Part shown: in pieces, positions 6,711 through 14,111 of the stretch | How positions within the stretch are numbered: position 1 is the stretch's first letter | Layout: every line of letters begins with the position of its first letter | DNA from: CAZVUW01 sp964629825 | GTDB taxonomy: Bacteria > Actinomycetota > Nitriliruptoria > Euzebyales > Egibacteraceae | Direction of reading: 5' to 3' | DNA length: 21,847 bases | Assembly: GCA_964629825.1 (NCBI GenBank) | Contig: CAZVUW010000053.1 | Location: 1 to 21,847 of the forward strand | Program-made: the position numbers and the translations under genes | The notes under the pieces: model-generated | What the model saw: the letters and a program-made list of their open reading frames with translations, nothing else | Told to the model about the DNA's origin: nothing | The model's database searches: none

Positions 6711-8297
6711 CTAGAGGGCGGCGTCGGTCATCTTGCCGTCGACCATGCGCAGCAGCCCGAGCGGGTTGTCGTCGTGCAGCGCCGCCGGGAGCAGCGCCTG
6801 CGGCGCGTTCTGGTAGGTGACCGGGCGGAGGAAGCGGCGGATCGCGGCGGTGCCGACCGAGGTGTGCGCCGGGAAGGTCGTCGCCGGGTAGGGGCCGCCG
6901 TGGTGCATCGCCGGGGCGACCGCGACGCCGGTCGGGAACTGGTTCCAGATCACCCGGCCGGCGATCTCGCGCAGCTCGGCGAGCAGCGGGCCGAGGTCGG
7001 CGGCGTCCTCGTCACTGCCGTGCACCGTGGTCGCCAGAGCGCCCGGCAGACGCCCGGCGATGCCGACCATGTCGTCCAGACCTCCGCAGCGGATGAGGAT
7101 CGTCACGGGCCCGAAGTGCTCCTCGGACAGCTCGGGGGTGCGCTCGAAGGTCTTGAGGCTGGTGGCGAGCACGGTGGGTGCGGCGCGGAAGCCGGGGCCG
7201 TCGGGCGCCTCGCCGGCGAACAGGACCTCGACCTCGGGCAGCTTCGTGGTCTCGGCCAGCCGCTCGCCGAGCGCGCTGTGGATGCCGCGGTTGAGCATCG
7301 GCGTGGGGGCGATCTCGGCGGCCGCGGCGACCAGCTGCTGCTCGAAGGCTCGTCCGGCCTCGTCGTCGGGCAGGAACACCAGGCCTGGCTTGGTGCAGAA
7401 CTGGCCGGTGCCCATGGTCATCGAGGCGGCCAGGCCCTTGGCGATCTCCTCGGAGCGGTCGGCCAGCGCCCGCGGGGTGATGAACTGCGGGTTCAGCGAG
7501 CCCATCTCCGCGTACACGGGGATCGGCTCGTCGCGGCTGGCGCCAAGGTCGTACAGAGCGCGGCCCGCCCGCTCGGAGCCCGTGAAGCCGACCGCCTTGA
7601 TGCCCCTGGCGAGGACCAGGGCGCGCGACACCTCGACGGCGCGGCCGTGCAGCAGCGAGAAGGTGCCGCGCGGAAGGCCGGCGTGCTGCACGGCGGCCGT
7701 GATGACTCGCCCGCACAGCTCCGAGGTCGCGGGGTGGGACGGGTGCGCCTTGACGACGACCGGGCAGCCGGCCGCCAGCGCCGAGGCGGTGTCACCACCG
7801 GGAACGCTGAAGGCGAGCGGGAAGTTGCTGGCGCCGAACACCGCGACCGGCCCGATCGGGATCTGGATGCGGCGCAGGTCCGGCCGCGGGGGGACGGCGT
7901 CGGGGTCCGCCCGGTCGATGCGCACGTCGAGGTGCGAGCCCTCCGACACCACCGTGGCGAACGCCCGCAGCTGCCCGCAGGTGCGCGCCAGCTCACCCGA
8001 GAGCCGCGTCTCGCCGAGGGCGGTCTCTTCGTCGGCGGTGCGGAGAATCTCGTCGCGCAGGTCCTCCAGCCGCGCGGCGATGTCCTCGAGCAGCCCCGCG
8101 ATCCTGGCCGGGTCGGTCGCGCGCAGCTCCCGGAACGCCTCCTCGGCGGCGGCGACGGCGCGCAGGACCTCATCCTCGGTTGCGTCGTGGAAGTCGGGCC
8201 CGAACTCCTGGCCGTCCGTCGGCGAGACCGAGCGGTAGGTCGCGTCGCCCTCGCTGGACTCCTCACCCGCGATCAGGTTGTTGCCGGTCAGCTCCAT
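6711..8297 (-). CDS. 2-ketoglutarate semialdehyde dehydrogenase (aldehyde dehydrogenase family)
   Basis: 528-residue aldehyde dehydrogenase expected to oxidise 2-oxoglutarate semialdehyde (2,5-dioxopentanoate) to 2-oxoglutarate with NAD(P)+, the last step of hydroxyproline degradation. Catalytic residues are visible: Asn158 (GASNFP), Lys183 (VVKAHPSHP), Glu264 (YAEMGSLNP) and nucleophile Cys301 (GQFCTKPG). The EMGSLNPQF stretch, the GTGQFCTKPG active site and the length slightly above 500 are characteristic of this subgroup as opposed to general aldehyde dehydrogenases. AAGGAG sits seven bases before the ATG. It is the last gene of the minus-strand hydroxyproline operon, 24 bases after the flavoprotein gene. 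LhpG is the Pseudomonas counterpart. Confidence 0.93.
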   Translation of the reverse strand: MELTGNNLIAGEESSEGDATYRSVSPTDGQEFGPDFHDATEDEVLRAVAAAEEAFRELRATDPARIAGLLEDIAARLEDLRDEILRTADEETALGETRLSGELARTCGQLRAFATVVSEGSHLDVRIDRADPDAVPPRPDLRRIQIPIGPVAVFGASNFPLAFSVPGGDTASALAAGCPVVVKAHPSHPATSELCGRVITAAVQHAGLPRGTFSLLHGRAVEVSRALVLARGIKAVGFTGSERAGRALYDLGASRDEPIPVYAEMGSLNPQFITPRALADRSEEIAKGLAASMTMGTGQFCTKPGLVFLPDDEAGRAFEQQLVAAAAEIAPTPMLNRGIHSALGERLAETTKLPEVEVLFAGEAPDGPGFRAAPTVLATSLKTFERTPELSEEHFGPVTILIRCGGLDDMVGIAGRLPGALATTVHGSDEDAADLGPLLAELREIAGRVIWNQFPTGVAVAPAMHHGGPYPATTFPAHTSVGTAAIRRFLRPVTYQNAPQALLPAALHDDNPLGLLRMVDGKMTDAAL

Positions 8298-8321
8298 GGG
8301 GTGGCTCCTTGTCGTGGTGGG

Positions 8322-9782
8322 CTAGCTGGAGGCCGTGGGGTCTTCATCGTCGCCATCCTCGCCCAGCGCGGCCACGTGGCCCAGGGGCACCGGGGTGAGC
8401 ACGGGCGGTGAGGACAGCGCCGCCGCGTCCGCGGCGGGAGCGCCGGTGGCGGTGCGCACGATCGTGGCCACCGCCTGCCCGCAGACGCGGCCCTGGCAGT
8501 AGCCCATGCCGCAGCGGGTCGTCATCTTGACCGAGCGCAGGTCCGACGCCGCCAGCTCGTCGACCGCCGCACGCACGCGCTCGTAGGGCACCTCCTCGCA
8601 GCGGCAGATCACGGTGTCATCGCGGAGCCAGCCCACCCAGCCGTCTGGCACGCGGTAGGCGCGCGCCAGCAGCGCGGCGAAGTCGCGGTGCCGCGCGCGC
8701 TCCGGGCCCAGATCGCCCATCAGCGTGCGCACGGCGGCCCGGTCCAGCCGCCCCAGCGCCGCGGCGGCCGACACACCGGCGATGGCGCCTTCGGCGGCGG
8801 CGCCGTCCGAGCCGGTGACCCCCGTGACCTCGCCGGCCGCGAACACGTTCGGCACCGAGGTGGCCTGCTGCTCGTCGCAGCGCACGGCGGGGTCACCCCA
8901 GAGCGGATCGGGCCCCAGCTCGCAGCCGAGCAGGGCGGCCAGCCCAACCTGCGGGACGAAGCCGAACGACACGCAGACCGCGTCGGCGGCGAGAGCGCGC
9001 TCGGTGCCTGGCCGCGGTCGCCAGGAGCGGTCGACCTTGGCGACCACGACCTCCTCGACCCTGTCCTCGCCGCGGACGGCGATGACTGCGCTCCCGGTGC
9101 GGAACGGCACCCGTTGGCGCGCCAGGGTGCGTGCGTAGCCGGTGGCCTCGGCCAGCTTGTCGCGGTGCCGCCACGCGAGCGCGGGGTTGGTGGGCAGGGC
9201 CCTCACGGGCTGGGCCTCGACCACCTCGAGGACCTCGCAGCCGGCGTCGGCCAGACCGGCCGCCACCGGCAGGAGGAACGGGCCCGAGCCGCCGACGACG
9301 GCGCGGCGGCCGACCAGCACCCCTTGTCCCTTCAGCAGCGCCTGGGCGCCGCCGGCCGTGAAGACGCCGGGCAGGTCCCATCCGGGGAAGGGCAGCGTGC
9401 GGTCGAACGCCCCCGAGGTGATCACCACCGAGCGGGCGGTCAGCGTCGCCGGCGCGGAGTCATCCGGGCTCGTGAGGTGCAGGCGGAACGGGCCTTCGGG
9501 GGTGAGCGCCTCGGCCGTCCACACGGTCGTGCCGGAGCGCAGCTCCACACGGCCGGAGCGGACCAGCTCCAGGAAGCGGACGACCGGTGCGGGACGCTCG
9601 CCTGGGCCGAGGCCCTCGGCGTGGCTGCGGTGGTACTGGCCTCCGGCCGTGGCGTAGGAGTCGACGACAACGACCTGGCAGCCGGCCTCGGCGGCCCGAG
9701 CGGCGGCGGCCATCCCGGCCGGGCCCGCGCCGACGACGGCTACCTCGACGATGCGGCCGGCGGTGTCAGAGGCGTGGGACAT
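8322..9782 (-). CDS. D-hydroxyproline dehydrogenase, FAD/BFD-like iron-sulfur subunit
   Basis: 486-residue flavoprotein of the type found in opine oxidase A, HcnB and the large subunit of heteromeric D-hydroxyproline dehydrogenases. The N-terminal FAD motif is VGAGPAG (17-23). A second Rossmann region carries GGSGPF, and the C-terminus is a BFD-like [2Fe-2S] domain with Cys393 and Cys395 (CRCEE) and Cys424, Cys429 and Cys434 (RCGMGYCQGRVC). In the complex it relays electrons from the substrate-oxidising subunit. Its ATG lies inside the end of the small iron-sulfur gene (17-base overlap), which indicates coupled translation. In opine and cyanide systems related subunits act on other amino acids; the flanking epimerase and deaminase argue for D-hydroxyproline. 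Confidence 0.9.
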   Translation of the reverse strand: MSHASDTAGRIVEVAVVGAGPAGMAAAARAAEAGCQVVVVDSYATAGGQYHRSHAEGLGPGERPAPVVRFLELVRSGRVELRSGTTVWTAEALTPEGPFRLHLTSPDDSAPATLTARSVVITSGAFDRTLPFPGWDLPGVFTAGGAQALLKGQGVLVGRRAVVGGSGPFLLPVAAGLADAGCEVLEVVEAQPVRALPTNPALAWRHRDKLAEATGYARTLARQRVPFRTGSAVIAVRGEDRVEEVVVAKVDRSWRPRPGTERALAADAVCVSFGFVPQVGLAALLGCELGPDPLWGDPAVRCDEQQATSVPNVFAAGEVTGVTGSDGAAAEGAIAGVSAAAALGRLDRAAVRTLMGDLGPERARHRDFAALLARAYRVPDGWVGWLRDDTVICRCEEVPYERVRAAVDELAASDLRSVKMTTRCGMGYCQGRVCGQAVATIVRTATGAPAADAAALSSPPVLTPVPLGHVAALGEDGDDEDPTASS

Positions 9783-10086
9783 CCTGCACCTCCACCCGGT
9801 CTCCCGGCGCCGCCGGCGTCAGGCAGGCGCGCTGGCTGTGACGGCCGTTGATCGTGACCAGGCAGTCGAAGCAAGCGCCGATCCCGCAGTACAGGCCGCG
9901 CGGGCGGCCGCCGAACCTGGTGCTGCGCAGCGAGCGAACCCCGGCTGCCAGCAGGGCGGCGCCGACGGTCTCCCCGGGGTGGCCGACGACCTCTCGCCCC
10001 TCGAAGGTGAACGTGAACTCCGGTCCGCGCTCGGGTCCGGCCGGTGGTGGCACGCGCAGGTCCGGTCGGGTGGGCTCAGCCTGCAC
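9766..10086 (-). CDS. D-hydroxyproline dehydrogenase, small [2Fe-2S] subunit
   Basis: 106-residue plant-type ferredoxin-like subunit. Four cysteines at 67, 72, 75 and 88 (C-x4-C-x2-C-x12-C, in GLYCGIGACFDCL and RACL) should hold one [2Fe-2S] cluster, as in HcnA and OoxA-associated small subunits. The GTG at 10086 is chosen because a GAGGAGG lies about seven bases upstream. It overlaps the end of the preceding flavoprotein gene by 11 bases, and its own end overlaps the next gene by 17. A longer frame to 10188 would add 34 arginine-rich residues that are a shadow of the flavoprotein gene. It probably passes electrons between the two flavin subunits. Confidence 0.92.
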   Translation of the reverse strand: MQAEPTRPDLRVPPPAGPERGPEFTFTFEGREVVGHPGETVGAALLAAGVRSLRSTRFGGRPRGLYCGIGACFDCLVTINGRHSQRACLTPAAPGDRVEVQDVPRL

Positions 10087-11263
10087 CGGCGGCCTCCTCG
10101 GCGAAGCGGAGAGTGGGACGGGCAGGGGAGTACGGCTCCGGCGGCAGCGGCGGCTTCGTGCCGGCGACCAGCGCGGCGACGAGCGCACCGGTGGCGGGCG
10201 CCAGGCCGATGCCGGCTCCCTCGTGCCCGGTCGCGTGCACCAGCCCCGGCACCAGCGGGTCGGGCCCGATGATCGGCAGGTGGTCGGGCGGGTAGGGGCG
10301 GAACCCCAGGTAGGCGCGGATCACGTTGACCCGCTCCAGGAACGGGAACAGCTCCGCGGCGCGGGCGGCCATGCGGCCGAGCAGCGCCAGGTTGAGTCGG
10401 CGGTCGAATCCGACGAGCTCGCGGCTCGAGCCGATCAGCACCGTGCCGCTGGCCGTCCCCTCGACGACCGTGGAGATGCCGGGCGCGGAGGGGTCGCCGC
10501 CGACCGTCCCGACGTAGTCGGCGTCGTAGACCTTGTGGCGCACCACGACCGGCAGGGGCTCGGTCACGAGGATCTGGCCGCGCCGGGGGACGACCGGCAG
10601 GGTGGTGCCGGCGAGCAGCGCCAGGGCGCCGCTCCAGGCGCCCGCTGCGTTGACCACCGTCCGCGTCGCGATCCGGCCGCGGTCGGTGACCACCGCGCCG
10701 ATCCGTCCCGCACGGTCTCGCTCGATGGCGGTGACGGCGGTGCGCGTGACCAGCGTCGCCCCTGCGGAGCGCGCGCGGTGCAGCAGCGCTGACGAGGCCA
10801 GCACCGGCTGCACCTGAAGATCCTCGGGGTAGGAGATGCCGCCCAGCACCGCGGGCGTCAGGTGCGGCTCCAGCTCGCGCGCCTCGTCCGCGGTCACCGG
10901 CAGCGCCTCGACTCCGGCCGCGCGCTGACGCTCGCCCAGGTTGGTCAGCCCGGCCATGCCGGCCGGTGTCGTGGCAACGATGAGACCGCCCTTGGCCTCG
11001 AGCTCGATGTCGGCGTCAAGCTCCTCGGCCAGCCGTCGCCACAGCCGCGAGCTGAGCTTCGCCAGCTCCAGCTCCGGCCCCGGTTCCTTGTCCGAGACCA
11101 GGATGTTGCCTTCGCCGCTGGCCGTGGTGCCGCCCGCGAGAGCGCCGCGCTCGACCACGACCACGTCGAGACCGGCGCGCGCGAGAGCGTCGGCGCACGA
11201 GGCGCCGACGATGCCCGCGCCGACCACGACGACGTCGCAGCCGCGCGGCAGCCCAGCGGTCAC
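10076..11263 (-). CDS. D-hydroxyproline dehydrogenase, DAO-type catalytic flavoprotein subunit
   Basis: 395-residue D-amino-acid-oxidase-fold protein expected to oxidise cis-4-hydroxy-D-proline to 1-pyrroline-4-hydroxy-2-carboxylate. The FAD motif is VGAGIVG (14-20), ending at VVVER. NAAGAWSG in the middle and GFRPYPPDHLPIIGP and TGHEGAGIGLAPATG near the C-terminus are typical of the HcnC/OoxB-like branch. The GTG at 11263 overlaps the TGA of the epimerase gene as GTGA, and it places the Rossmann motif at the usual distance from the N-terminus. An in-frame ATG at 11347 would be inside the epimerase gene. Its partners are the two following genes, which make a three-subunit enzyme of the kind called LhpBEF in Pseudomonas aeruginosa. 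Confidence 0.9.
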   Translation of the reverse strand: MTAGLPRGCDVVVVGAGIVGASCADALARAGLDVVVVERGALAGGTTASGEGNILVSDKEPGPELELAKLSSRLWRRLAEELDADIELEAKGGLIVATTPAGMAGLTNLGERQRAAGVEALPVTADEARELEPHLTPAVLGGISYPEDLQVQPVLASSALLHRARSAGATLVTRTAVTAIERDRAGRIGAVVTDRGRIATRTVVNAAGAWSGALALLAGTTLPVVPRRGQILVTEPLPVVVRHKVYDADYVGTVGGDPSAPGISTVVEGTASGTVLIGSSRELVGFDRRLNLALLGRMAARAAELFPFLERVNVIRAYLGFRPYPPDHLPIIGPDPLVPGLVHATGHEGAGIGLAPATGALVAALVAGTKPPLPPEPYSPARPTLRFAEEAAGAG

Positions 11264-12279
11264 TGGCCCTCGGCCGCGCCGACCAGGAAGCCGGCGGGGA
11301 ACGGGTCGGTCGGGTCGAGCAGGTACTGGGACAGCCCCGTGATCCACGCCCTTCCCGTGATCGTCGGGATCACCGCGGGGAGGTCCCCGACGGTGGTCTC
11401 GGAGACCAGCCGCCCCGTGAAGCGGCTGCCGATGAGGGACTCGTGCACGTACGGCTGCCCGATCTCCAGCTCGCCGCGGGAGTGCAGGAAGGCCATGCGC
11501 GCCGAGGTCCCGGTCCCGCAGGGCGAGCGGTCGATCCAGCCGGGGTGGATCACGACCGCGCTGCGGCCGTCGGCGCCGTCGGAGGGCGGTCCGGTGAGGA
11601 TGACGTGCTTGCAGCCGCGGATGGCCGACTGCTCGGGGTGGGTCGGCGGGTTCTGCGCGTTGATCGCCGCCATCACCTGGAGGCCCTTGGCGATCAGCTC
11701 GGGCGCGCGGCCGGCGTCGAGCTTCAGCCCCAGCTGCTCGGCCGGGAGGATGGCGTAGAAGTTGCCGCCATAGGCCATGTCGTAGCGGACGAGCCCGAGG
11801 TCACCGGCGTCGACCTCCTGCTCGCTCGCGTACAGGAAGGACGGCACGTTGGTGATCGTCACCGACTCCGCGCGGCCGTCCGACACCGCCACCTCGGCGA
11901 TGACCAGGCCCGCCGGCGTGTCGAGGCGGATCGTGGTGGTGGGCTCGGTGACCTCGACCATCCCGGTCTCGACCAGGACGGTGGACACGCCGATCGTCCC
12001 GTGGCCGCACATTGCCAGGCAGCCCGACACCTCGATGAACAGCACCCCCCAGTCCGCGTCCGGGCGGGTGGGCGGCTGCAGGATCGCGCCTGACATGGCG
12101 CTGTGCCCGCGCGGCTCGAACATGAGCAGCGTGCGCAGGTGGTCGCGGTCCCGCTCGAACGCGAGCTTGCGCTCGAGCATGGTCGCGCCCGGCAGGACCC
12201 CGACGCCGCCCGTGATGACGCGCGTCGGCATCCCCTCCGTGTGCGAGTCGACGGCCGAGTAGACGTGACGGGAGCGCAT
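11260..12279 (-). CDS. 4-hydroxyproline 2-epimerase (proline racemase family)
   Basis: 339-residue cofactor-independent epimerase, expected to turn trans-4-hydroxy-L-proline into cis-4-hydroxy-D-proline. Both catalytic cysteines are present: Cys91 in MCGHGTIG and Cys254 in SPCGTGTSAR. A second-site threonine would have indicated trans-3-hydroxyproline dehydratase, so that activity is unlikely. The ATG at 12279 shares one base with the TGA of the deaminase gene (TGATG), and its end overlaps the next gene by four bases. An N-terminal extension to 12609 is an arginine-rich shadow. Proline racemase cannot be excluded from motifs alone, but the downstream D-hydroxyproline genes make the hydroxyproline assignment strong. 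It corresponds to LhpA of Pseudomonas. Confidence 0.93.
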   Translation of the reverse strand: MRSRHVYSAVDSHTEGMPTRVITGGVGVLPGATMLERKLAFERDRDHLRTLLMFEPRGHSAMSGAILQPPTRPDADWGVLFIEVSGCLAMCGHGTIGVSTVLVETGMVEVTEPTTTIRLDTPAGLVIAEVAVSDGRAESVTITNVPSFLYASEQEVDAGDLGLVRYDMAYGGNFYAILPAEQLGLKLDAGRAPELIAKGLQVMAAINAQNPPTHPEQSAIRGCKHVILTGPPSDGADGRSAVVIHPGWIDRSPCGTGTSARMAFLHSRGELEIGQPYVHESLIGSRFTGRLVSETTVGDLPAVIPTITGRAWITGLSQYLLDPTDPFPAGFLVGAAEGQ

Positions 12280-13160
12280 CAGCCGATCGCGTCCAGCGCG
12301 TGCTGGAGCTGCTCCTTGACCAGCTGCTGGTCGGCCTCGGACAGCGGCAGCCGCGGCGGGCGGGTCGGGCCGCCCGGCTGGCCCACCAGCGACTGGGTCA
12401 GCTTGATCGCCTGCACGAACTGCGGGCCGGTGTCCCAGCGCAGCAGCGGCAGCAGGGCGCGGTACAGCTTCAGGCCCTCGTCGATGCGGTGCTGCTGGCC
12501 GAGCTCGAAGATGCGGATGGTCGCCTCCGGGAGCGCGCCGGTGAAGCCGCCGATCCAGCCGCTGGCGCCCATGATCGCCGACTCGAACGCCACGTCGTCG
12601 GCGCCGCACATCACCTCCAGCCGCGGAGCGGCCTCGAGGATCGCGGTCACGCGGCGGACGTCACCCGAGAACTCCTTGACGGCGACGACCTCGTCGATCT
12701 CCGCCAGCTCGGCGAACAGGTCCGGCTGGATGTCCTTCTTGGTGGAGAAGGGGTTGTTGTAGGCGATGATCGGCAGGCCCGCGCCGGCGATGTCGGCGTA
12801 GTGGGCGACGATCTCCTGCCGTGTGGCCGGGTGGATCAGCGGCGGCAGCGCCATGACGCCGTCCGCTCCCATCGAGCGCGCCTCCTCCGCCAGGGCGCGC
12901 GCCTGCGTCGAGGACGGAGCCGACACGCCAGGAACCACCTTGGCGCGCCCGTCCGCGGCCTCGATCGTGGCCTCCACCATGGCCCGGCGCTCCTCCAGGG
13001 TGAGGCTCTCGTACTCGCCCAGAGACCCGTTCGGGACCAGCCCGGCGATGCCCGCGTCCACCAGCCAGCGGCAGTGCTCACGGTAGGCGTCGAGGTCAAC
13101 CGACCCGTCCTGGCGGAACGGGGTCGTGGTCGCCACATAGACGCCAGGGAAGTAGCTCAT
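12279..13160 (-). CDS. Pyrroline-4-hydroxy-2-carboxylate deaminase (DapA/NAL superfamily)
   Basis: 293-residue class I aldolase-fold protein. The Schiff-base lysine is Lys162 (VAVKEFSGD) and the supporting tyrosine Tyr134 (IAYNNPF). The GTTGE motif of true dihydrodipicolinate synthase is changed to PNGSLGE (43-49), which argues against lysine biosynthesis. In hydroxyproline degradation a member of this family deaminates and dehydrates 1-pyrroline-4-hydroxy-2-carboxylate to 2-oxoglutarate semialdehyde (LhpC in Pseudomonas), and its place as first gene of this operon supports that role. The start ATG at 13160 follows GAGGAGG, which is about 11 bases away and thus rather distant. It is preceded by an 86-base gap that must hold any operon promoter. 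Confidence 0.9.
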   Translation of the reverse strand: MSYFPGVYVATTTPFRQDGSVDLDAYREHCRWLVDAGIAGLVPNGSLGEYESLTLEERRAMVEATIEAADGRAKVVPGVSAPSSTQARALAEEARSMGADGVMALPPLIHPATRQEIVAHYADIAGAGLPIIAYNNPFSTKKDIQPDLFAELAEIDEVVAVKEFSGDVRRVTAILEAAPRLEVMCGADDVAFESAIMGASGWIGGFTGALPEATIRIFELGQQHRIDEGLKLYRALLPLLRWDTGPQFVQAIKLTQSLVGQPGGPTRPPRLPLSEADQQLVKEQLQHALDAIG

Positions 13161-13202
13161 GTTCGCTCTCGCCTCCTCGGCCGACGCCGACCCGCTGCCG
13201 GC

Positions 13203-13226
13203 GGCTCCTAGAGGGAGGGTAGAGCC
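13203..13226. promoter_or_regulatory. Imperfect inverted repeat upstream of the hydroxyproline operon
   Basis: GGCTCCTA (13203-13210) and TAGAGCC (13220-13226) form a 7-bp dyad with one bulged base. It lies 43 bases upstream of the deaminase start and 20 bases past the stop of the preceding gene. It may be an operator for the catabolic operon or a weak terminator for the upstream gene; no T-tract is present. Confidence 0.3.
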
Positions 13227-13246
13227 CCGCCTGCGCTCGTGCGCTC

Positions 13247-13738
13247 TCAGCCGCCTCCAGCCAGGGCTGCCGGTGCCGTCTCCCGCCGCTGCTGCTCGAG
13301 GCCGTCGAGCTGGGCGCGGGCGCGGCGGCTCAGATCGGCGAAGTCGAAGCCGGCCAGCCGCGGGTCGATCTCCGCCAGCGACTCAAGCGCCTGCCACAGC
13401 GCTAGCTTCCCCGACACGCCGCTGGTGAGCGCGTCCAGGCCGAGCAGCAGGCTCATGGCCTCGCCGCCGGCGGACAGGCTCAGCTGGATGCGGCCGGCCT
13501 TGTCGGCGAGGTTCGCCAGCACCTGCTTGGCGCGCTGCTGCTCGACGCCGAGGACCTCCATGATCCGGCGCAGCACCGCGCGGTCGGCCGCGACCTCCTC
13601 GCGCAGCTCCGCGAGGAAGGCGGCGACGGCGCTGCCCTCGCTCCGCTGGCGCAGGTGGTCGATCATCCCGAGCGCCGCCTCGGCTCCGGCGTCGTGATCG
13701 TTGAGATAGGCGGACAGGGCGTCCTCAGGGCGTCCCAC
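13247..13738 (-). CDS. Conserved-looking helical protein of unknown function
   Basis: 163-residue protein with no motif I can name. It looks almost entirely alpha-helical: YLNDHDAGAEAAL near the N-terminus, an acidic and basic amphipathic helix around residues 35-65, and a hydrophobic block LLLGLDALTSGVSGKLALW in the second half. The arrangement suggests a ferritin-like or four-helix bundle, but no iron-binding ExxH is seen. The GTG at 13738 has GGGAGGAG a few bases upstream; a longer frame to 13933 has no support. It is divergent from the Asp-rich peptide operon across 145 bases and precedes the hydroxyproline operon by 86 bases, so it could be read with either regulation. No signal peptide. 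Confidence 0.75.
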   Translation of the reverse strand: MGRPEDALSAYLNDHDAGAEAALGMIDHLRQRSEGSAVAAFLAELREEVAADRAVLRRIMEVLGVEQQRAKQVLANLADKAGRIQLSLSAGGEAMSLLLGLDALTSGVSGKLALWQALESLAEIDPRLAGFDFADLSRRARAQLDGLEQQRRETAPAALAGGG

Positions 13739-13817
13739 TGCTGCTCCTCCCGGCGACCGACGGTGTTGGGGGTTCTCCCCGGTCGGGAGGCGGTCCACGC
13801 GCCCGGCTGCCGTGGTG

Positions 13818-13846
13818 TTGGCGCGGGCCGTGCTGGGGGATAGGTT
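13818..13846 (+). promoter_or_regulatory. Candidate promoter of the Asp-rich peptide operon
   Basis: TTGGCG (13818-13823) and TAGGTT (13841-13846) are 17 bases apart. The predicted start would be near 13853, giving a leader of about 30 bases. An AAAGGG lies eight bases before the ATG at 13884. Confidence 0.4.
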
Positions 13847-13883
13847 TCCGGCACCGACAGCCGCTTGCAGAAAGGGCCTTCCC

Positions 13884-14111
13884 ATGACGAGCGTCACCCC
13901 CGGCACCCTCACCGACGAGGAGATCGAGACCACCTGGCCCGGTCACGCGACCACCGCGGGCCCCCGCGACGCCGACGGCACGGACAGCGGTGACGGCGAC
14001 GCCACCGACGGCACCGATGGCGACGGCACCGACAGCGGTGACGGCGACGCCACCGACTCGACCGATGGCGACAGCACCGACGGCGGCGACTCGGACGGAA
14101 CGGACGCCTGA
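13884..14111 (+). CDS. Asp/Gly/Thr/Ser-repeat small peptide, candidate RiPP-like precursor
   Basis: 75-residue peptide that I do not recognise. Residues 1-28 look like a leader: a TDEEIETTWPGH segment followed by ATTAGPR. Residues 29-75 consist only of Asp (18 of 47), Gly, Thr, Ser and Ala, with no Glu, Lys, hydrophobic or aromatic residue. They form 16-residue repeats: 31-46, 47-62 (two residues different) and a shortened copy at 63-75. A ribosome-binding AAAGGG and a possible promoter are present. The stop overlaps the probable start of a cupin-4 oxygenase, so the peptide is probably the oxygenase's substrate or partner. Aspartate beta-hydroxylation would be a logical modification. Alternatives are a calcium-binding acidic tail or an acidic chaperone-like protein. 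Confidence 0.75.
   Translation: MTSVTPGTLTDEEIETTWPGHATTAGPRDADGTDSGDGDATDGTDGDGTDSGDGDATDSTDGDSTDGGDSDGTDA
13974..14108 (+). repeat. 48-base in-frame tandem repeat inside the peptide gene
   Basis: Units at 13974-14021 and 14022-14069 differ at only a few bases, and a diverged partial unit follows at 14070-14108. The repeat length is a multiple of three, so copy-number change would keep the frame. High DNA identity suggests recent duplication or ongoing homogenisation. Confidence 0.85.

Noticed and set aside
6225..8411. 728-codon plus-strand open frame across the semialdehyde dehydrogenase
   Set aside because: It is antisense to a gene with all catalytic residues; its own translation is Arg/Gly/Ala-rich without domains.
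8322..11263. Hydrogen cyanide synthase (hcnABC) or opine oxidase
   Set aside because: Subunit types match, but the epimerase, deaminase and semialdehyde dehydrogenase neighbours indicate D-hydroxyproline as substrate.
11260..12279. trans-3-hydroxy-L-proline dehydratase
   Set aside because: The second catalytic position is Cys254, not the threonine expected in that enzyme.
12279..13160. Dihydrodipicolinate synthase (dapA) for lysine synthesis
   Set aside because: The GTTGE motif is replaced by NGSLGE, and the operon is clearly for hydroxyproline degradation.
13884..14111. Peptide is a non-coding GC-rich repeat only
   Set aside because: It has an ATG, a ribosome-binding site, a promoter-like sequence, a repeat length divisible by three and a stop overlapping the next gene's frame.
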